A stretch of DNA of 33,409 nucleotides from Dehalococcoidia bacterium (lineage in GTDB: Bacteria; Chloroflexota; Dehalococcoidia; GIF9; AB-539-J10). A program made the position numbers and the translations under genes. The number at the start of each line of letters is the position of its first letter. Position 1 is the stretch's first letter. Shown piece by piece: positions 23,794 through 31,987 of this stretch. Under the pieces are notes generated by a model that ran no database searches, was not told where the DNA came from, and saw nothing but the letters and a program-made list of their open reading frames with translations. The stretch spans positions 1 to 33,409 of the forward strand of contig JALNYR010000007.1 of NCBI GenBank assembly GCA_023229725.1. Reading direction: 5' to 3'.

Positions 23794-24909
23794 CTACGTC
23801 GGGCGTTCCTCGGAGAGTGAGCGGACGGCGCGCACGACAACGGAGACCTGTGCCGGTGTCAGGCTGGGTGCCGATGGCAGTGAGACGCCCGTCGAGGAGA
23901 TAGTGCTCGACACTTTCCCGACAGCAACGGCGCTCGAGTACGGTGGCATGGTGGGAATCGGGTGAAAGACCGGCCTCGCTTCGATTGCGTGCGCTTCCAG
24001 TTCCTGCAGGAGCCTGCCGGCGCTGTTTCGGAGACGGCCGTCAAGCAGCACCGAGTATAGCCAGAAGACACATTTCGCCCACGGCATTTCAGGGTGGAGT
24101 GTGAGCAGGCCCTCGTCTGCAAGTGGTTTGAGAGCCTCAGCGTACCATCCGGCGATCTCACGCTTCCGCGCCACTAGCGCATCGAGTCTGGCCAGCTGGG
24201 CCACGCCGAGCGCCGCCTGCAAGTTCGTCATGCGATAGTTGAAGCCGACCACGTCGTGCCAGTAGCGTCGCTCCGGATTCATGCCGTGGTCACGCAGAAT
24301 TCGCATCGTTTTGGCAAGCTCGTCGTTGGAGGTGACGCACATCCCCCCTTCGCCCGTCGTGATTATCTTGTTCCCGTAGAACGAGAAGCAGGAGATGTCG
24401 CCGAAGGAACCCACGCGCTTGCCACGGTACTCGGCGCCGTGCGCCTCAGCCGCATCCTCCACGACGTACAGACGGTGCCGTCGGGCGACGCTCATGATGG
24501 GGTCCATGTCGCAGGGGTGGCCGTAGAGGTGGACGGGGATAATTGCTTTGGTTCTCGGCGTGATGGCCGGTTCGATGAGCGTCGGGTCCACGCACCAGTA
24601 GTCCGGATGCGAGTCGACGAAGACGGGCTTTGCACCCGTGTACGTGACCGCGTTCGCCGTGGCGATGAAAGTGAGAGCCGGGACGATGACCTCGTCGCCG
24701 GGTCCGATGCCGAGGGCTGTCAGTGCGAGATGCAGCGCCACCGTGCCGTTCGAGGTAGCCACCCCGTGATTCACGCCGCAGTATGCCGCGAAGCCGCCCT
24801 CGAACTCGGGAATGAACCGCCCCTTCGAACTGACCCAGCCAGACCGCACCGCTTCGATGACGTTATTCAGTTCCTCTTGTCCAAGGAACGGCTCTGCGAT
24901 GGGTATCAT
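23794..24909 (-). CDS. per: GDP-perosamine synthase (DegT/DnrJ/EryC1/StrS aminotransferase)
   Basis: A 371-residue PLP aminotransferase that converts GDP-4-keto-6-deoxymannose and glutamate to GDP-perosamine. Visible are SGWVSSKGRFIPEFE, SNGTVALHLAL, GDEVIVPALTFIATANAV, the perosamine-synthase-like VHLYGHPCDMDPIM, EDAAEAHGAEY, the PLP lysine Lys181 in FYGNKIITTGEGGM, and YWHDVVGFNYRMTNLQAALG. From memory these blocks closely follow Vibrio cholerae RfbE. The gmd gene ends 2 bp upstream, which supplies the substrate. ATG 24909 is the start; the longer frame to 24972 lies inside gmd. Confidence 0.9.
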   Translation of the reverse strand: MIPIAEPFLGQEELNNVIEAVRSGWVSSKGRFIPEFEGGFAAYCGVNHGVATSNGTVALHLALTALGIGPGDEVIVPALTFIATANAVTYTGAKPVFVDSHPDYWCVDPTLIEPAITPRTKAIIPVHLYGHPCDMDPIMSVARRHRLYVVEDAAEAHGAEYRGKRVGSFGDISCFSFYGNKIITTGEGGMCVTSNDELAKTMRILRDHGMNPERRYWHDVVGFNYRMTNLQAALGVAQLARLDALVARKREIAGWYAEALKPLADEGLLTLHPEMPWAKCVFWLYSVLLDGRLRNSAGRLLQELEAHAIEARPVFHPIPTMPPYSSAVAVGKVSSTISSTGVSLPSAPSLTPAQVSVVVRAVRSLSEERPT

Positions 24910-24911
24910 GG

Positions 24912-25967
24912 TTATACTCTCAGCGACTTCGTGACGATGTTCGCTTCGTTCGGGTAGTTGGGGGCGTCCCACGGGAAATGCTCACCACGGCGGCAGCGGT
25001 CCCAGCGTTCCATGTCCGCCGTGACCATGATGCGCACCAGTTCGTCGAATGTGACCTTCGGCGTCCATCCGAGGAGTCGCCGTGCCTTACTGTTGTCACC
25101 CTGAAGGTAGTTCACGTCCAGCGGGCGACAGAACCGCGGGTCGGTTCGGACGTACTTCTCCGGGGCCAAGCCGGCGACGCTGAACGCGGCATTGACGAGT
25201 TCACGAACCGTGTGTGACTCGTTTGTGGCGATGACCATGTCCTCAGGATGGTCGAGCTGCAGCATGGCCCACATCGCCTCCACGTACTCCGGTGCGTAGC
25301 CCCAGTCGCGCTTGGCGTCGAGGTTGCCGAGCACCAGCTCGCTCTGGAGTCCATGGCGTATCTTCGCGACCGCGTTCGAGACTTTCCGCGTCACAAATTC
25401 CAGTCCTCGGAGCGGTGATTCGTGGTTGAAGAGTATGCCATTGCAGGCGAACAGTCGGTACGCTTCGCGGTATATCCGCACAATTGAGTAGCCGTACAGC
25501 TTGGCTGCGGCGTACGGACTTGAGGGACGGAACGGCGTCTCCTCGGATTGCGGCTCCTGTCCACCATCACCGTACAGTTCACTTGTGCTTGCCTGGTAGA
25601 CGCGCGTCCGCGGGCTGATGGTGCGAACCGCCTCCAGGACGCGAACGACGCCAAGACCGGTTACGTCGCCGGCTCCGATGGGTTGTTCGAACGAAGCGCC
25701 CACGAAGCTCTGTGCTGCGAGGTGGTACAACTCATCCGGCTCGGCAATTCTGATGGCTTCGGCGATGGAGGCGTCGTCAATGAGGTCGGCCGGGATCAGC
25801 GTGACTCTGTCGAAGACTTCGAGGTGCTGCAACCGCCAGAAGTTGGGAGTGGAGACGCGCCGGTAGGTACCGAACACTCTGTATCCCTTGTCCAGGAGAT
25901 GACTCGCGAGGTATGCCCCGTCCTGGCCGGTTACTCCCGTTATGAGTGCCGATTTCGTCAACACCAC
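24912..25967 (-). CDS. gmd: GDP-mannose 4,6-dehydratase
   Basis: An SDR of the extended type, about 350 residues, making GDP-4-keto-6-deoxymannose. The NADP motif is GVTGQDGAYL (GxxGxxG, 11-17). STSE (127-130) and Tyr152-x3-Lys156 (SPYAAAKLYGY) form the active site. FNHESPLRGLEFVTRKV and RDWGYAPEYVEAMW are specific to Gmd. It is the first gene of the polysaccharide operon. The listed GTG 25967 is the longest frame, but GGGAGG sits only 1 nt before it. A TTG at 25961 (5 nt after GGGAGG) or GTG 25964 is a likelier start, costing one or two residues. Confidence 0.94.
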   Translation of the reverse strand: MVLTKSALITGVTGQDGAYLASHLLDKGYRVFGTYRRVSTPNFWRLQHLEVFDRVTLIPADLIDDASIAEAIRIAEPDELYHLAAQSFVGASFEQPIGAGDVTGLGVVRVLEAVRTISPRTRVYQASTSELYGDGGQEPQSEETPFRPSSPYAAAKLYGYSIVRIYREAYRLFACNGILFNHESPLRGLEFVTRKVSNAVAKIRHGLQSELVLGNLDAKRDWGYAPEYVEAMWAMLQLDHPEDMVIATNESHTVRELVNAAFSVAGLAPEKYVRTDPRFCRPLDVNYLQGDNSKARRLLGWTPKVTFDELVRIMVTADMERWDRCRRGEHFPWDAPNYPNEANIVTKSLRV

Positions 25968-26026
25968 CTCCCGTCGCGCCGTGGTCTGGGCAACGCCTGA
26001 GAGCGCATTGCGGATCGCACATGCAC

Positions 26027-26032
26027 ATTATA
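26027..26032 (-). promoter_or_regulatory. Probable -10 box of the gmd polysaccharide operon
   Basis: A perfect TATAAT on the minus strand about 60 bp upstream of gmd. The -35 region (TGTCAT at 26055-26050, 17-bp spacing) is poor. The remaining bases to 26233 contain nothing I recognise. Confidence 0.45.
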
Positions 26033-26233
26033 GGTGGCCGCGCGCGCTAATGACACTGGACCCGCGCCTATCCGGCTTTCGAGGGCGCGATGCTGCGTCG
26101 GACACTCTCGATTTACCATGTAGTCCTTCGCCGTGCGTCCTTGGTCTCGGTCGTACGGCTTTTCGGAGGAGCCCGAAGCTATCGGCGCCGCAGGGCCTGA
26201 ACGTGCGACCGATGGTCGCATACGCGTGACTTG

Positions 26234-26262
26234 TTGACAATCCGGCCCGGCTTCCATACACT
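26234..26262 (+). promoter_or_regulatory. Promoter of the GntR-family regulator gene
   Basis: Perfect -35 TTGACA (26234-26239), 17-bp spacer, -10 TACACT (26257-26262). The start would be near 26269, inside the operator pair described next. Confidence 0.75.
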
Positions 26263-26284
26263 GTTCACAGTATTCTGTATACAG
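26261..26284 (+). promoter_or_regulatory. Tandem palindromic operator of the GntR/FCD regulator
   Basis: Two 10-bp palindromes, CTGTTCACAG (26261-26270) and CTGTATACAG (26275-26284), share CTGT/ACAG half-sites and are 14 bp apart centre to centre. They overlap the -10 end and the transcription start, just before the ribosome-binding site. GTATAC-centred sites are usual for FadR/FCD regulators, so autorepression is expected. Confidence 0.65.
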
Positions 26285-26294
26285 AGGACAATGT

Positions 26295-27059
26295 ATGGCT
26301 CTCGCCAATAGCGCCGACCTTCCCAAGAAGCATCTTACCGCACGCGAGTTCGTCCTTGAAGGCATCCGCGACGCCATGCTGGCCGGAAGGCTCACCGCCG
26401 GGCAGGAGCTGGACGACCATGCGCTGGCGGCAACTTTCGGAGTCAGCCGCACGCCCGTCCGCGAGGCCCTCAAGGTGCTCGAAGTGCAGGGCTTCGTGAC
26501 TCATCGCGCGTTTTCCAAGCCTGTCGTCGCCGCCATTTCCCCGGCGCGCATCCAGGAGGTGGCGCTGATGCGCATCGCCCTCGAAGGCGCGGCCGTGTCC
26601 AGGGCTGCTCTAACCATCGCCGAGCCCGAGCTGAAGTACCTGGAGCGGTGCACCGCCGCCGGCCTCAAGGCCCTGCAGAAGAAGGACGCCGCTGCCTGGA
26701 GTCACTGGAATCGCGAGTTCCACACCCGGCTGTCCGCGGCTGCGGGGATGCCCCTCCTCAGCCGTGAGATAGACTCGCTCATCGACCTCGCCCGGTTCTA
26801 CAGCAGCATGCTGTGGCGTGAGATACCTCACTCTTTCCACGAGGCGCAGCTGGCGCATCTGGAGATTGTGAAGGCGTGCCGCGAGAGGAACCCCGAGCTG
26901 GCGCAGAAGCTGCTGCGGGACCACCTGGTCGCCTCGTGCGCCGTGCAGGTCGAGATTGTCAGTAGCCGCGGGTTTCAGCTCGATGCGGGGCCGGTGGAGT
27001 TGCCGAAGATGACCCGGCGCAGCTCGAAGAGGGCGCCCGCGGCTGCCGCGCGGGGCTGA
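26295..27059 (+). CDS. GntR-family transcriptional regulator, FadR/FCD subfamily
   Basis: A 254-residue regulator. The N-terminal winged HTH (about 15-75) reads VLEGIRDAMLAGRLTAGQELDDHALAATFGVSRTPVREALKVLE, the standard GntR signature. The C-terminal all-helical FCD domain (about 85-225) has RIALEGAAV, NREFHTRL, AHLEIVKA and LLRDHLVAS, giving an Asn/His/His metal or ligand site (the first residue is more often Asp). FCD regulators usually sense organic acids. ATG 26295 follows AGAGGA; an ATG at 26291 is out of frame. It is divergent from gmd and convergent with sucCD, so its targets beyond itself are unclear. Confidence 0.92.
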   Translation: MALANSADLPKKHLTAREFVLEGIRDAMLAGRLTAGQELDDHALAATFGVSRTPVREALKVLEVQGFVTHRAFSKPVVAAISPARIQEVALMRIALEGAAVSRAALTIAEPELKYLERCTAAGLKALQKKDAAAWSHWNREFHTRLSAAAGMPLLSREIDSLIDLARFYSSMLWREIPHSFHEAQLAHLEIVKACRERNPELAQKLLRDHLVASCAVQVEIVSSRGFQLDAGPVELPKMTRRSSKRAPAAAARG

Positions 27060-27077
27060 GGACTAGCTCCTCAGTCC
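27053..27077. terminator. Hairpin between convergent gntR and sucD
   Basis: CTGAGGA (27056-27062) and TCCTCAG (27068-27074) pair around CTAGC, extended by G-U and two G-C pairs to about 10 bp. It covers the gntR stop codon and could serve both converging genes. No T-run follows. Confidence 0.55.
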
Positions 27078-27126
27078 TGACGCTCCCCACTGCGGACCTG
27101 AACTCCGTCCTGCCATACGCCTGGGT

Positions 27127-28005
27127 TCAAACTGCCGGCAACAGCCGGCGCACCTGCGCGGCGAGGTCGCCCAGATTCTCGATGACGTGCGCTCCAGCTT
27201 CGGACAGCGCCCGCTGCTTCTCTGACGCACGGCTGGCCTTGCCGGTGATGATGGCGCCCGCGTGACCCATGCGGCGCCCCTCGGGGGCCGAGGCCCCGGC
27301 GATGAACGCTACGACCGGCTTGGTGACGCAGGTGCGTATGAACTCGGCGGCCTCCTGCTCGGAGGCGCCGCCTATCTCACCGATGAGGACGATGGCGTCC
27401 GTGTCGGCGTCGTCCTGGAACAGCCGGAGCACATCGACGAACGTCGTTCCGGGCAGCGGGTCGCCGCCCAGCCCCACGCAGGTGGATTGCCCCATGCCGT
27501 TCAGCGTGAGCTGATTGACCGCTTCGTAGGTGAGCGTACCGCTGCGCGAGGCGACGCCAACGTTCCCCGGCATCGTGATGCTGCCGGGCATGATGCCTAT
27601 CTTGCACCGGGCCGCCGGCGCGATGAGCCCGGGGCAGTTCGGGCCGATGACCCGCACTCCCTTGCCCCTGATGTGCTGGTGCCATCTGACCTCGTCCATG
27701 TCGGGGATGTGCTCCGTGATGCAGACGATGGTCTGGATGCCTGCATCTGCCGCCTCCATGATGGCGTCCGAAGCGAATGGCGCGGGAACGAAGATGACGC
27801 TCGCGTCGGCTCCGGTCCGCCTCTTTGCCTCCTCCACGGTGTCGAATACCGGCACTCCGTCGCCCCACGTCGTGCCGCCCTTGCCGGGCGTGACGCCGCC
27901 GACCACCTTCGTGCCGTACTCGATGCAGCGCTGGGTGTGAAATGTCGCTTCACGACCGGTGATGCCCTGGACGAGCACGCGCGTGTCCCGGTTGACGAGT
28001 ATCAT
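27127..28005 (-). CDS. sucD: Succinyl-CoA synthetase alpha subunit
   Basis: A 292-residue CoA-binding and phosphohistidine subunit. The Rossmann CoA domain has [14 protein letters not shown] and GGVTPGKGG. The ligase domain has [34 protein letters not shown], and the active-site phosphohistidine His248 in RRMGHAGAI. It forms succinyl-CoA from succinate, CoA and NTP, or the reverse. Its ATG overlaps the sucC stop codon by 4 bp. Homologous malate-CoA ligases share these motifs, so the acid substrate is a family-level inference. It converges with the GntR gene. Confidence 0.92.
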   Translation of the reverse strand: MILVNRDTRVLVQGITGREATFHTQRCIEYGTKVVGGVTPGKGGTTWGDGVPVFDTVEEAKRRTGADASVIFVPAPFASDAIMEAADAGIQTIVCITEHIPDMDEVRWHQHIRGKGVRVIGPNCPGLIAPAARCKIGIMPGSITMPGNVGVASRSGTLTYEAVNQLTLNGMGQSTCVGLGGDPLPGTTFVDVLRLFQDDADTDAIVLIGEIGGASEQEAAEFIRTCVTKPVVAFIAGASAPEGRRMGHAGAIITGKASRASEKQRALSEAGAHVIENLGDLAAQVRRLLPAV

Positions 28006-29177
28006 CGGCTGCCTCCCGCTCCCCGCGCGGCTGCGACGGCGCGTCGCGCCGCCTGTGCCAGGTCAGGTTCGAATATGATGGGCAGCCCGGATTGCCGCAG
28101 CGTCGCCATGGCCTGCTCGAGGTTCGTCCCGTTCATCCGGACGATGAACGGCACGCGCACGTCGCGACCCTTGACCACCCGTACGATGGCCGTCGCCAGC
28201 ACGTCGCAGCGCAGTATCCCTCCGAAGACGTTGACCCAGGCGGCGCGCACCTTCGGGTCGGAGAGCATCATCTCCAGCGCGGCAACCAGCCTGTCCTCAC
28301 TCGGACCGCCGCCGACATCGAGAAAGTTGGCCGGCTGGCCGCCGGCCCACGTGACGAGGTCCATGGTCGCCATCGCCAGCCCGGCCCCGTTCACGAGACA
28401 GCCGATGTCGCCGTCCAGCCTGATGTAGTTGACGCCGATGTCCGCCGCCTTCGCGTCGAACGAGTCCTCCTGTGACACGTCGCGCATGCCGGCGAGTTCC
28501 GGATGCCGGAATAGCGCGTTGTCGTCGAACGTAACCTTGGCGTCGAGAGCCACGAGGCGGGCGTCTTTCGTCACGACGAGCGGGTTCATCTCGACCAGCG
28601 AACAGTCCTTCTCCACGAAAAGCCGCCAGGCGTTCCGGGCGACGTCCGTCACCTGCGGGACGAAGGCGGCGGGCAGGTTCAGGCTCCGGGCGAGGTTCCG
28701 ACCCTGGTAGGGCAACACGCCGACGAGCGGGTCGATGTGCAGCCGGGCCACGCGCTCCGGCTCGTTCGTCGCGACCTCTTCGATGTCCATGCCGCCGGCA
28801 TCGCTGGCGATGATGGCGGGCAGCCGCGCGGACCTGTCGATGAGTAAGGCGAGGTACAGCTCCCTCTCGGGCGCCATCGCCTCCTCGACGAGGATGGAGT
28901 TCACGGGCAGCCCGTCCGTGCCCGTCTGTCGGGTGGCCAGTCGCGAGCCAAGGAGCCGACGCGCCTGGCCAAGTCCCTCTTCACGCGTTCCGGCGGGCAG
29001 TATGCCCCCCGCTTTGCCCCGCCCTCCGGCGTGTATCTGCGCCTTGAGGACGGCCGGCAACCCCGTCTCGCTCAAACGCGCTGCGACGTCTTCGACCGAG
29101 GAGGCGACGCCACCCTTCGGAACGGGGATGCCGTACTGGTTGAGGAGCGCCTTCGCCTGGTACTCGTGAATCTTCAT
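28002..29177 (-). CDS. sucC: Succinyl-CoA synthetase beta subunit
   Basis: A 391-residue ATP-grasp subunit. It begins [22 protein letters not shown], the family signature, then [14 protein letters not shown] (ATP-grasp loop), [26 protein letters not shown] (metal-binding Glu/Asn/Asp), and the C-terminal [28 protein letters not shown] and [11 protein letters not shown]. The length is normal. It is the first gene of a two-gene operon with its own clear promoter at 29244-29272. Confidence 0.93.
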   Translation of the reverse strand: MKIHEYQAKALLNQYGIPVPKGGVASSVEDVAARLSETGLPAVLKAQIHAGGRGKAGGILPAGTREEGLGQARRLLGSRLATRQTGTDGLPVNSILVEEAMAPERELYLALLIDRSARLPAIIASDAGGMDIEEVATNEPERVARLHIDPLVGVLPYQGRNLARSLNLPAAFVPQVTDVARNAWRLFVEKDCSLVEMNPLVVTKDARLVALDAKVTFDDNALFRHPELAGMRDVSQEDSFDAKAADIGVNYIRLDGDIGCLVNGAGLAMATMDLVTWAGGQPANFLDVGGGPSEDRLVAALEMMLSDPKVRAAWVNVFGGILRCDVLATAIVRVVKGRDVRVPFIVRMNGTNLEQAMATLRQSGLPIIFEPDLAQAARRAVAAARGAGGSR

Positions 29178-29243
29178 GCCTTCACCCTGGATTGCCGGAT
29201 AGACCGAGTCGATGCGGGCCCCGGGACGCCGCGGACCCCGCCG

Positions 29244-29272
29244 ATGCTAGTGCGCTCCAGCCCGGCTGTCAA
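29244..29272 (-). promoter_or_regulatory. Promoter of sucCD
   Basis: On the minus strand a perfect TTGACA (29272-29267), 17-bp spacer, TAGCAT (29249-29244). The start would be near 29237, about 60 nt before the sucC ATG. Confidence 0.7.
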
Positions 29273-29454
29273 TGGGCTTTGGCTTCCGGCGTGGGGCGCC
29301 CGCCCGCATGGCGGAAGCAGCACGCGTCGTCGCGAAGAGGCGGACCGCGATGTCAGGTGTGGACGCAATCCGAAGGCTTGCCGTATCATGGCTGCTCGAC
29401 GCGTCCGGGATGCGTACGGGCGCACAGGAGCGACGCGATTCGCAGGAGGAGGAC

Positions 29455-29793
29455 ATGAACGACAGCCTTGCCGTGTTGTGGGTGACGAAGGACAAAGAGG
29501 CCGCGCTCAACATGGTGTTCATGTACACGAAGAACTCGAAGTTGAGGAAATGGTGGGGCAAGGTCACCCTCATCATCTGGGGACCGTCGGGACCGCTGCT
29601 GGTCTCCGATGCCGAGCTGCAGAAGGAACTGAAGGCGCTCAAGGAGGCCGGCGTCGAGCTTCAGGCGTGCAAGGCCTGCTCCGACAGGTACGGCATCAGC
29701 GACCAGCTCACGGCTCTCGGCGTCGATGTGAAGTACATGGGCCAGCCGTTGACGGAGCTGCTCAAGTCGGGCGCGGCAGTCCTCTCGGTGTAG
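29455..29793 (+). CDS. DsrE-family small protein
   Basis: A 112-residue protein with a DsrE/DsrF-like fold pattern: AVLWVTKDKEAALNMVFMYT, KVTLIIWGPSGPLLVSD, ELQKELKALKEAGVELQACKACSDRYG, then a short C-terminal strand. Cysteines in CKAC lie where sulfur-relay members of this family have their active Cys. Some relatives take part in sulfur transfer, while many have no known role. ATG 29455 follows GGAGGAGG; the frame open from 29272 overlaps the sucCD promoter and is not used. It stands alone, with no sulfur-metabolism genes next to it. Confidence 0.75.
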   Translation: MNDSLAVLWVTKDKEAALNMVFMYTKNSKLRKWWGKVTLIIWGPSGPLLVSDAELQKELKALKEAGVELQACKACSDRYGISDQLTALGVDVKYMGQPLTELLKSGAAVLSV

Positions 29794-29865
29794 CTCCCGG
29801 ACTGTCTGCGTCTCATCGTGGTCGCTACGCTGCTTCTGCAGGCGGCCGCGCAGGGCCATGGCGCC

Positions 29866-30243
29866 TCACTGGTGAGGCGGTTCCAGTTTGCCGTACGCCC
29901 CAGTCCACGTGTCCGCCTGCTTCAGGAACTCCGCGCACCCGTAGCGCCGGATGAACTCGGTCGCTTCCCGGTACTTGCGGTACTTGTAGCTCGCATGATT
30001 GAAGAAGGCGGCCATCGTGGGGCAGGTGTCCAGCTCCGGGCACTCGCCGCACGCCACGAGTCCTCGCTGGACGCAGCAGACCTTCATCCGGCACTTCGCC
30101 TTCGCGATGTCTCTCTGTCCGTCGAGGTAGCCGAGCTTGCACCCTCTGCAGAGGCCCCCGGCCAGGACGCGGCAGGTGCGGCAGTACGCGCCGCAACAGC
30201 CGATGTAGTCCGATGGCTCTTCGTTCCGTGCTGAATCGGTCAT
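29866..30243 (-). CDS. DUF3795-type cysteine-rich protein
   Basis: A 125-residue cysteine-rich protein. Its pattern is YIGCCGAYCRTCRVLAGGLCRGCK, later KCRMKVCCVQRGLVACGECPELDTCP and RYGCAEFL. The CGxYCxxC start and the CxxC-rich middle fit DUF3795, a family of small, probably zinc-binding proteins of unknown role frequent in anaerobes. ATG 30243 is used. A TTG at 30255 preceded by GGGAGG (3 nt) would add four residues. It lies downstream of the VOC gene on the same strand, separated by a terminator-like hairpin. Confidence 0.7.
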   Translation of the reverse strand: MTDSARNEEPSDYIGCCGAYCRTCRVLAGGLCRGCKLGYLDGQRDIAKAKCRMKVCCVQRGLVACGECPELDTCPTMAAFFNHASYKYRKYREATEFIRRYGCAEFLKQADTWTGAYGKLEPPHQ

Positions 30244-30291
30244 CGCTCCAGACAAGGTCCTCCCGGCAAGCCCACCGCGACTGAGAAAGAA

Positions 30292-30325
30292 GAGCGACGC
30301 GGCCGTACCTGGCGCCGCGCCGCTC
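30292..30325 (-). terminator. Intrinsic terminator after the VOC gene
   Basis: On the minus strand an 11-bp stem with one mismatch (arms GAGCG-x-CGCGGC and the complement) and a 10-nt loop, followed by TCTTCTTTCTC. It is the only hairpin in this window with a T-rich tail, and lies about 40 bp past the VOC stop codon. Confidence 0.65.
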
Positions 30326-30363
30326 CTGTCTGCAACGCTTCGAAGGCAGGGCGAAGCCCGGCG

Positions 30364-30759
30364 CTACACCGGCTTTCGCTCGAGAAGCTCGATGAGCGTG
30401 TTGTCCGGTCCCACCAGGAAGGAGATGCGGATGCCGGGCCGGAAGTTGGTGATGTCCTGCGTGAACTTGACGCCCTTCGCCTTCAGTTCCTTCACCGCCG
30501 CATCGAGGTCGTCCGTCACGATGGCGAAGTGCTCAAGTCCGTAGGTGCTGCCTGGCGCCGGAGCCGCCACTGACGGCTTCACCGCTCGTCCCTTCACGAA
30601 GACATTCCCCCCGCCAAGGTCGAGGGCGACCATGGCGGTGCCATCGGGCGCGGTCCCCTTGCTCTTCACCGTGGCGCCGAACTTCTCGATGTAGAACGCC
30701 GCGGCAGCCTCCGGGTTCGCGCTGATGATGTGCACGTGGTCGTAGCGATACGTGGCCAT
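30364..30759 (-). CDS. VOC-superfamily (glyoxalase/dioxygenase fold) protein
   Basis: A 131-residue protein with two beta-alpha-beta-beta-beta units. It begins YRYDHVHIISANPEAAAAFY with the first metal His (His8 or His10), then AMVALDLGGGNVFVKG, LEHFAIVTDDLDAAVKELKAKG and NTLIELLERK, whose Glu is the last metal ligand. Members include glyoxalase I, methylmalonyl-CoA epimerase and dioxygenases. The sequence is not close enough to any to name it. A good promoter and AAAGGAG precede ATG 30759, and a terminator follows, so it is a single-gene transcript. Confidence 0.82.
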   Translation of the reverse strand: MATYRYDHVHIISANPEAAAAFYIEKFGATVKSKGTAPDGTAMVALDLGGGNVFVKGRAVKPSVAAPAPGSTYGLEHFAIVTDDLDAAVKELKAKGVKFTQDITNFRPGIRISFLVGPDNTLIELLERKPV

Positions 30760-30786
30760 TTGTGTCTCACACTCCTTTCGCGGCCA

Positions 30787-30816
30787 ATACTAGACATGGA
30801 TTCTGCCGCCTGTCAA
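30787..30816 (-). promoter_or_regulatory. Promoter of the VOC gene
   Basis: On the minus strand a perfect TTGACA (30816-30811), 18-bp spacer, TAGTAT (30792-30787). The start would be near 30780, with AAAGGAG between it and the ATG. Confidence 0.65.
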
Positions 30817-30898
30817 CGTGTACCATTCAGTGCGGAATGCCCCCGTCGCGCCGCGCCCGGCGTGGCTCGACGTTGCGTACCGGTAGAGAGGAGGACTC

Positions 30899-31883
30899 GT
30901 GGCCCAGAAGAGACACGTCGTTGTGGTCAACGCCATGGAACCCGAGGCGATGCGGATGATCCGCGAGGCGAGCGACGACATCATCGTCGACGATGTCGCC
31001 GACCTGACGCGCGCCGAGCGCAAGGGCGACATGTCGCGACAGGGAGAGCTGGACCGCGCTCTCGCCGCCGCCGAGATAGTGTATGCCCTCAAGCTGCCCG
31101 AACGGCTGCTGCAGCGCGCACCCGGCCTCAAGTGGATTCAGACCGTCTCGACAGGCGTGGACCGGATACTCACGCCCGAACTCGCACGCAGCCCCGTGGT
31201 TGTCACCAACATGTCCGGCATCCACGAGGTCACCATGGGCGAGTTCGTGCTCATGCTTATGCTGATGTTCGACGCGCAGCTTCTACCAGCAGATAGAGGG
31301 CAGGTGGAAGTGGTTCCCCATGGACGTGCTCACCGGCAAGACGGTCGGCATCGTCGGCCTGGGCCGCATCGGTCGCGAGGTCGCCCGGGTCTCCCGCTTC
31401 TTTGGCATGAGAGTCGTTGCCACGCGCCGGTCCGCGACGCAGGAGGCGACGGCGGAGAACGTCGACCTGGTTCTGCCGCTGAGCCGCCTTCACGACCTGC
31501 TGTCGCAGAGCGACTTCGTCGTGCTGGCATTGCCCCTGACTCCGGAATCGCGTGGACTCATCGGCGCGGGTGAGTTTGCGGCGATGAAGCCCACCGCACG
31601 CATCATCAACGTGTCGAGAGGCCCCATCATCGACGAGCCGGCCCTGATTCTCGCGCTGCAGGAAGGCCGCATCGCTGGCGCCGGCCTCGACGTCGTCACC
31701 GTGGAGCCGCTGGCGGCGGACAGCCCGCTGCGGCACATGCCGAACGTCATCATGAGCCCGCATGTGTCAGGCGACATCGAGGAGTACGACGTCGGCGCTG
31801 CCCGCTTCTTCACCGAGAACCTGCGCCGCTACCTCGACGGCAGGCCGTTGCTGAACGTGGTGGACAAGGCCCTGGGCTACTGA
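30899..31883 (+). pseudogene. D-2-hydroxyacid dehydrogenase, interrupted by a frameshift
   Basis: Two frames together make one normal NAD-dependent D-2-hydroxyacid dehydrogenase of about 327 residues. Frame 1 (GTG 30899, after AGGAGG) encodes the N-terminal catalytic part, through VSTGVDRILTPELA and NMSGIHEVTMGEFVLMLMLMF. Frame 3 continues from about 31281 (FYQQIEGRWKWFPMDVLTGKTVGI) with the NAD motif GLGRIG, the catalytic Arg in NVSRGPIID, Glu in VTVEPL and His in MSPHVSG. The switch needs one extra or two missing bases between 31271 and 31281. All active-site residues are kept, so this is either a recent mutation or an assembly error. The unshifted frame ends at 31573. The substrate is unknown, perhaps a glyoxylate- or hydroxypyruvate-type 2-oxoacid. 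Confidence 0.85.
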
Positions 31884-31906
31884 GCCCTTCGGTCCTGCGG
31901 CGTGCT

Positions 31907-31936
31907 TTGACACCCCGCGGGAACGGGGGGTAGACT
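31907..31936 (+). promoter_or_regulatory. Promoter of the DUF362 gene
   Basis: Perfect TTGACA (31907-31912), 18-bp spacer, TAGACT (31931-31936). The start would be near 31943, 45 nt before the ATG. A GGAGGGAG at 31978-31985 lies 2 nt before ATG 31988. Confidence 0.7.
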
Positions 31937-31987
31937 GGGCGGGCTGCCCGGACGTATCAGGACGGCACGTCGTTGAGGAGGGAGTCC

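Noticed and set aside
25942..26229. 95-residue plus-strand reading frame upstream of the GntR gene
   Set aside because: It overlaps the gmd start and its -10 box, has no ribosome-binding site and no recognisable features.
27262..28428. 388-residue plus-strand reading frame across sucD and sucC
   Set aside because: Antisense shadow of the well-conserved sucDC operon; composition is low-complexity and lacks any motif.
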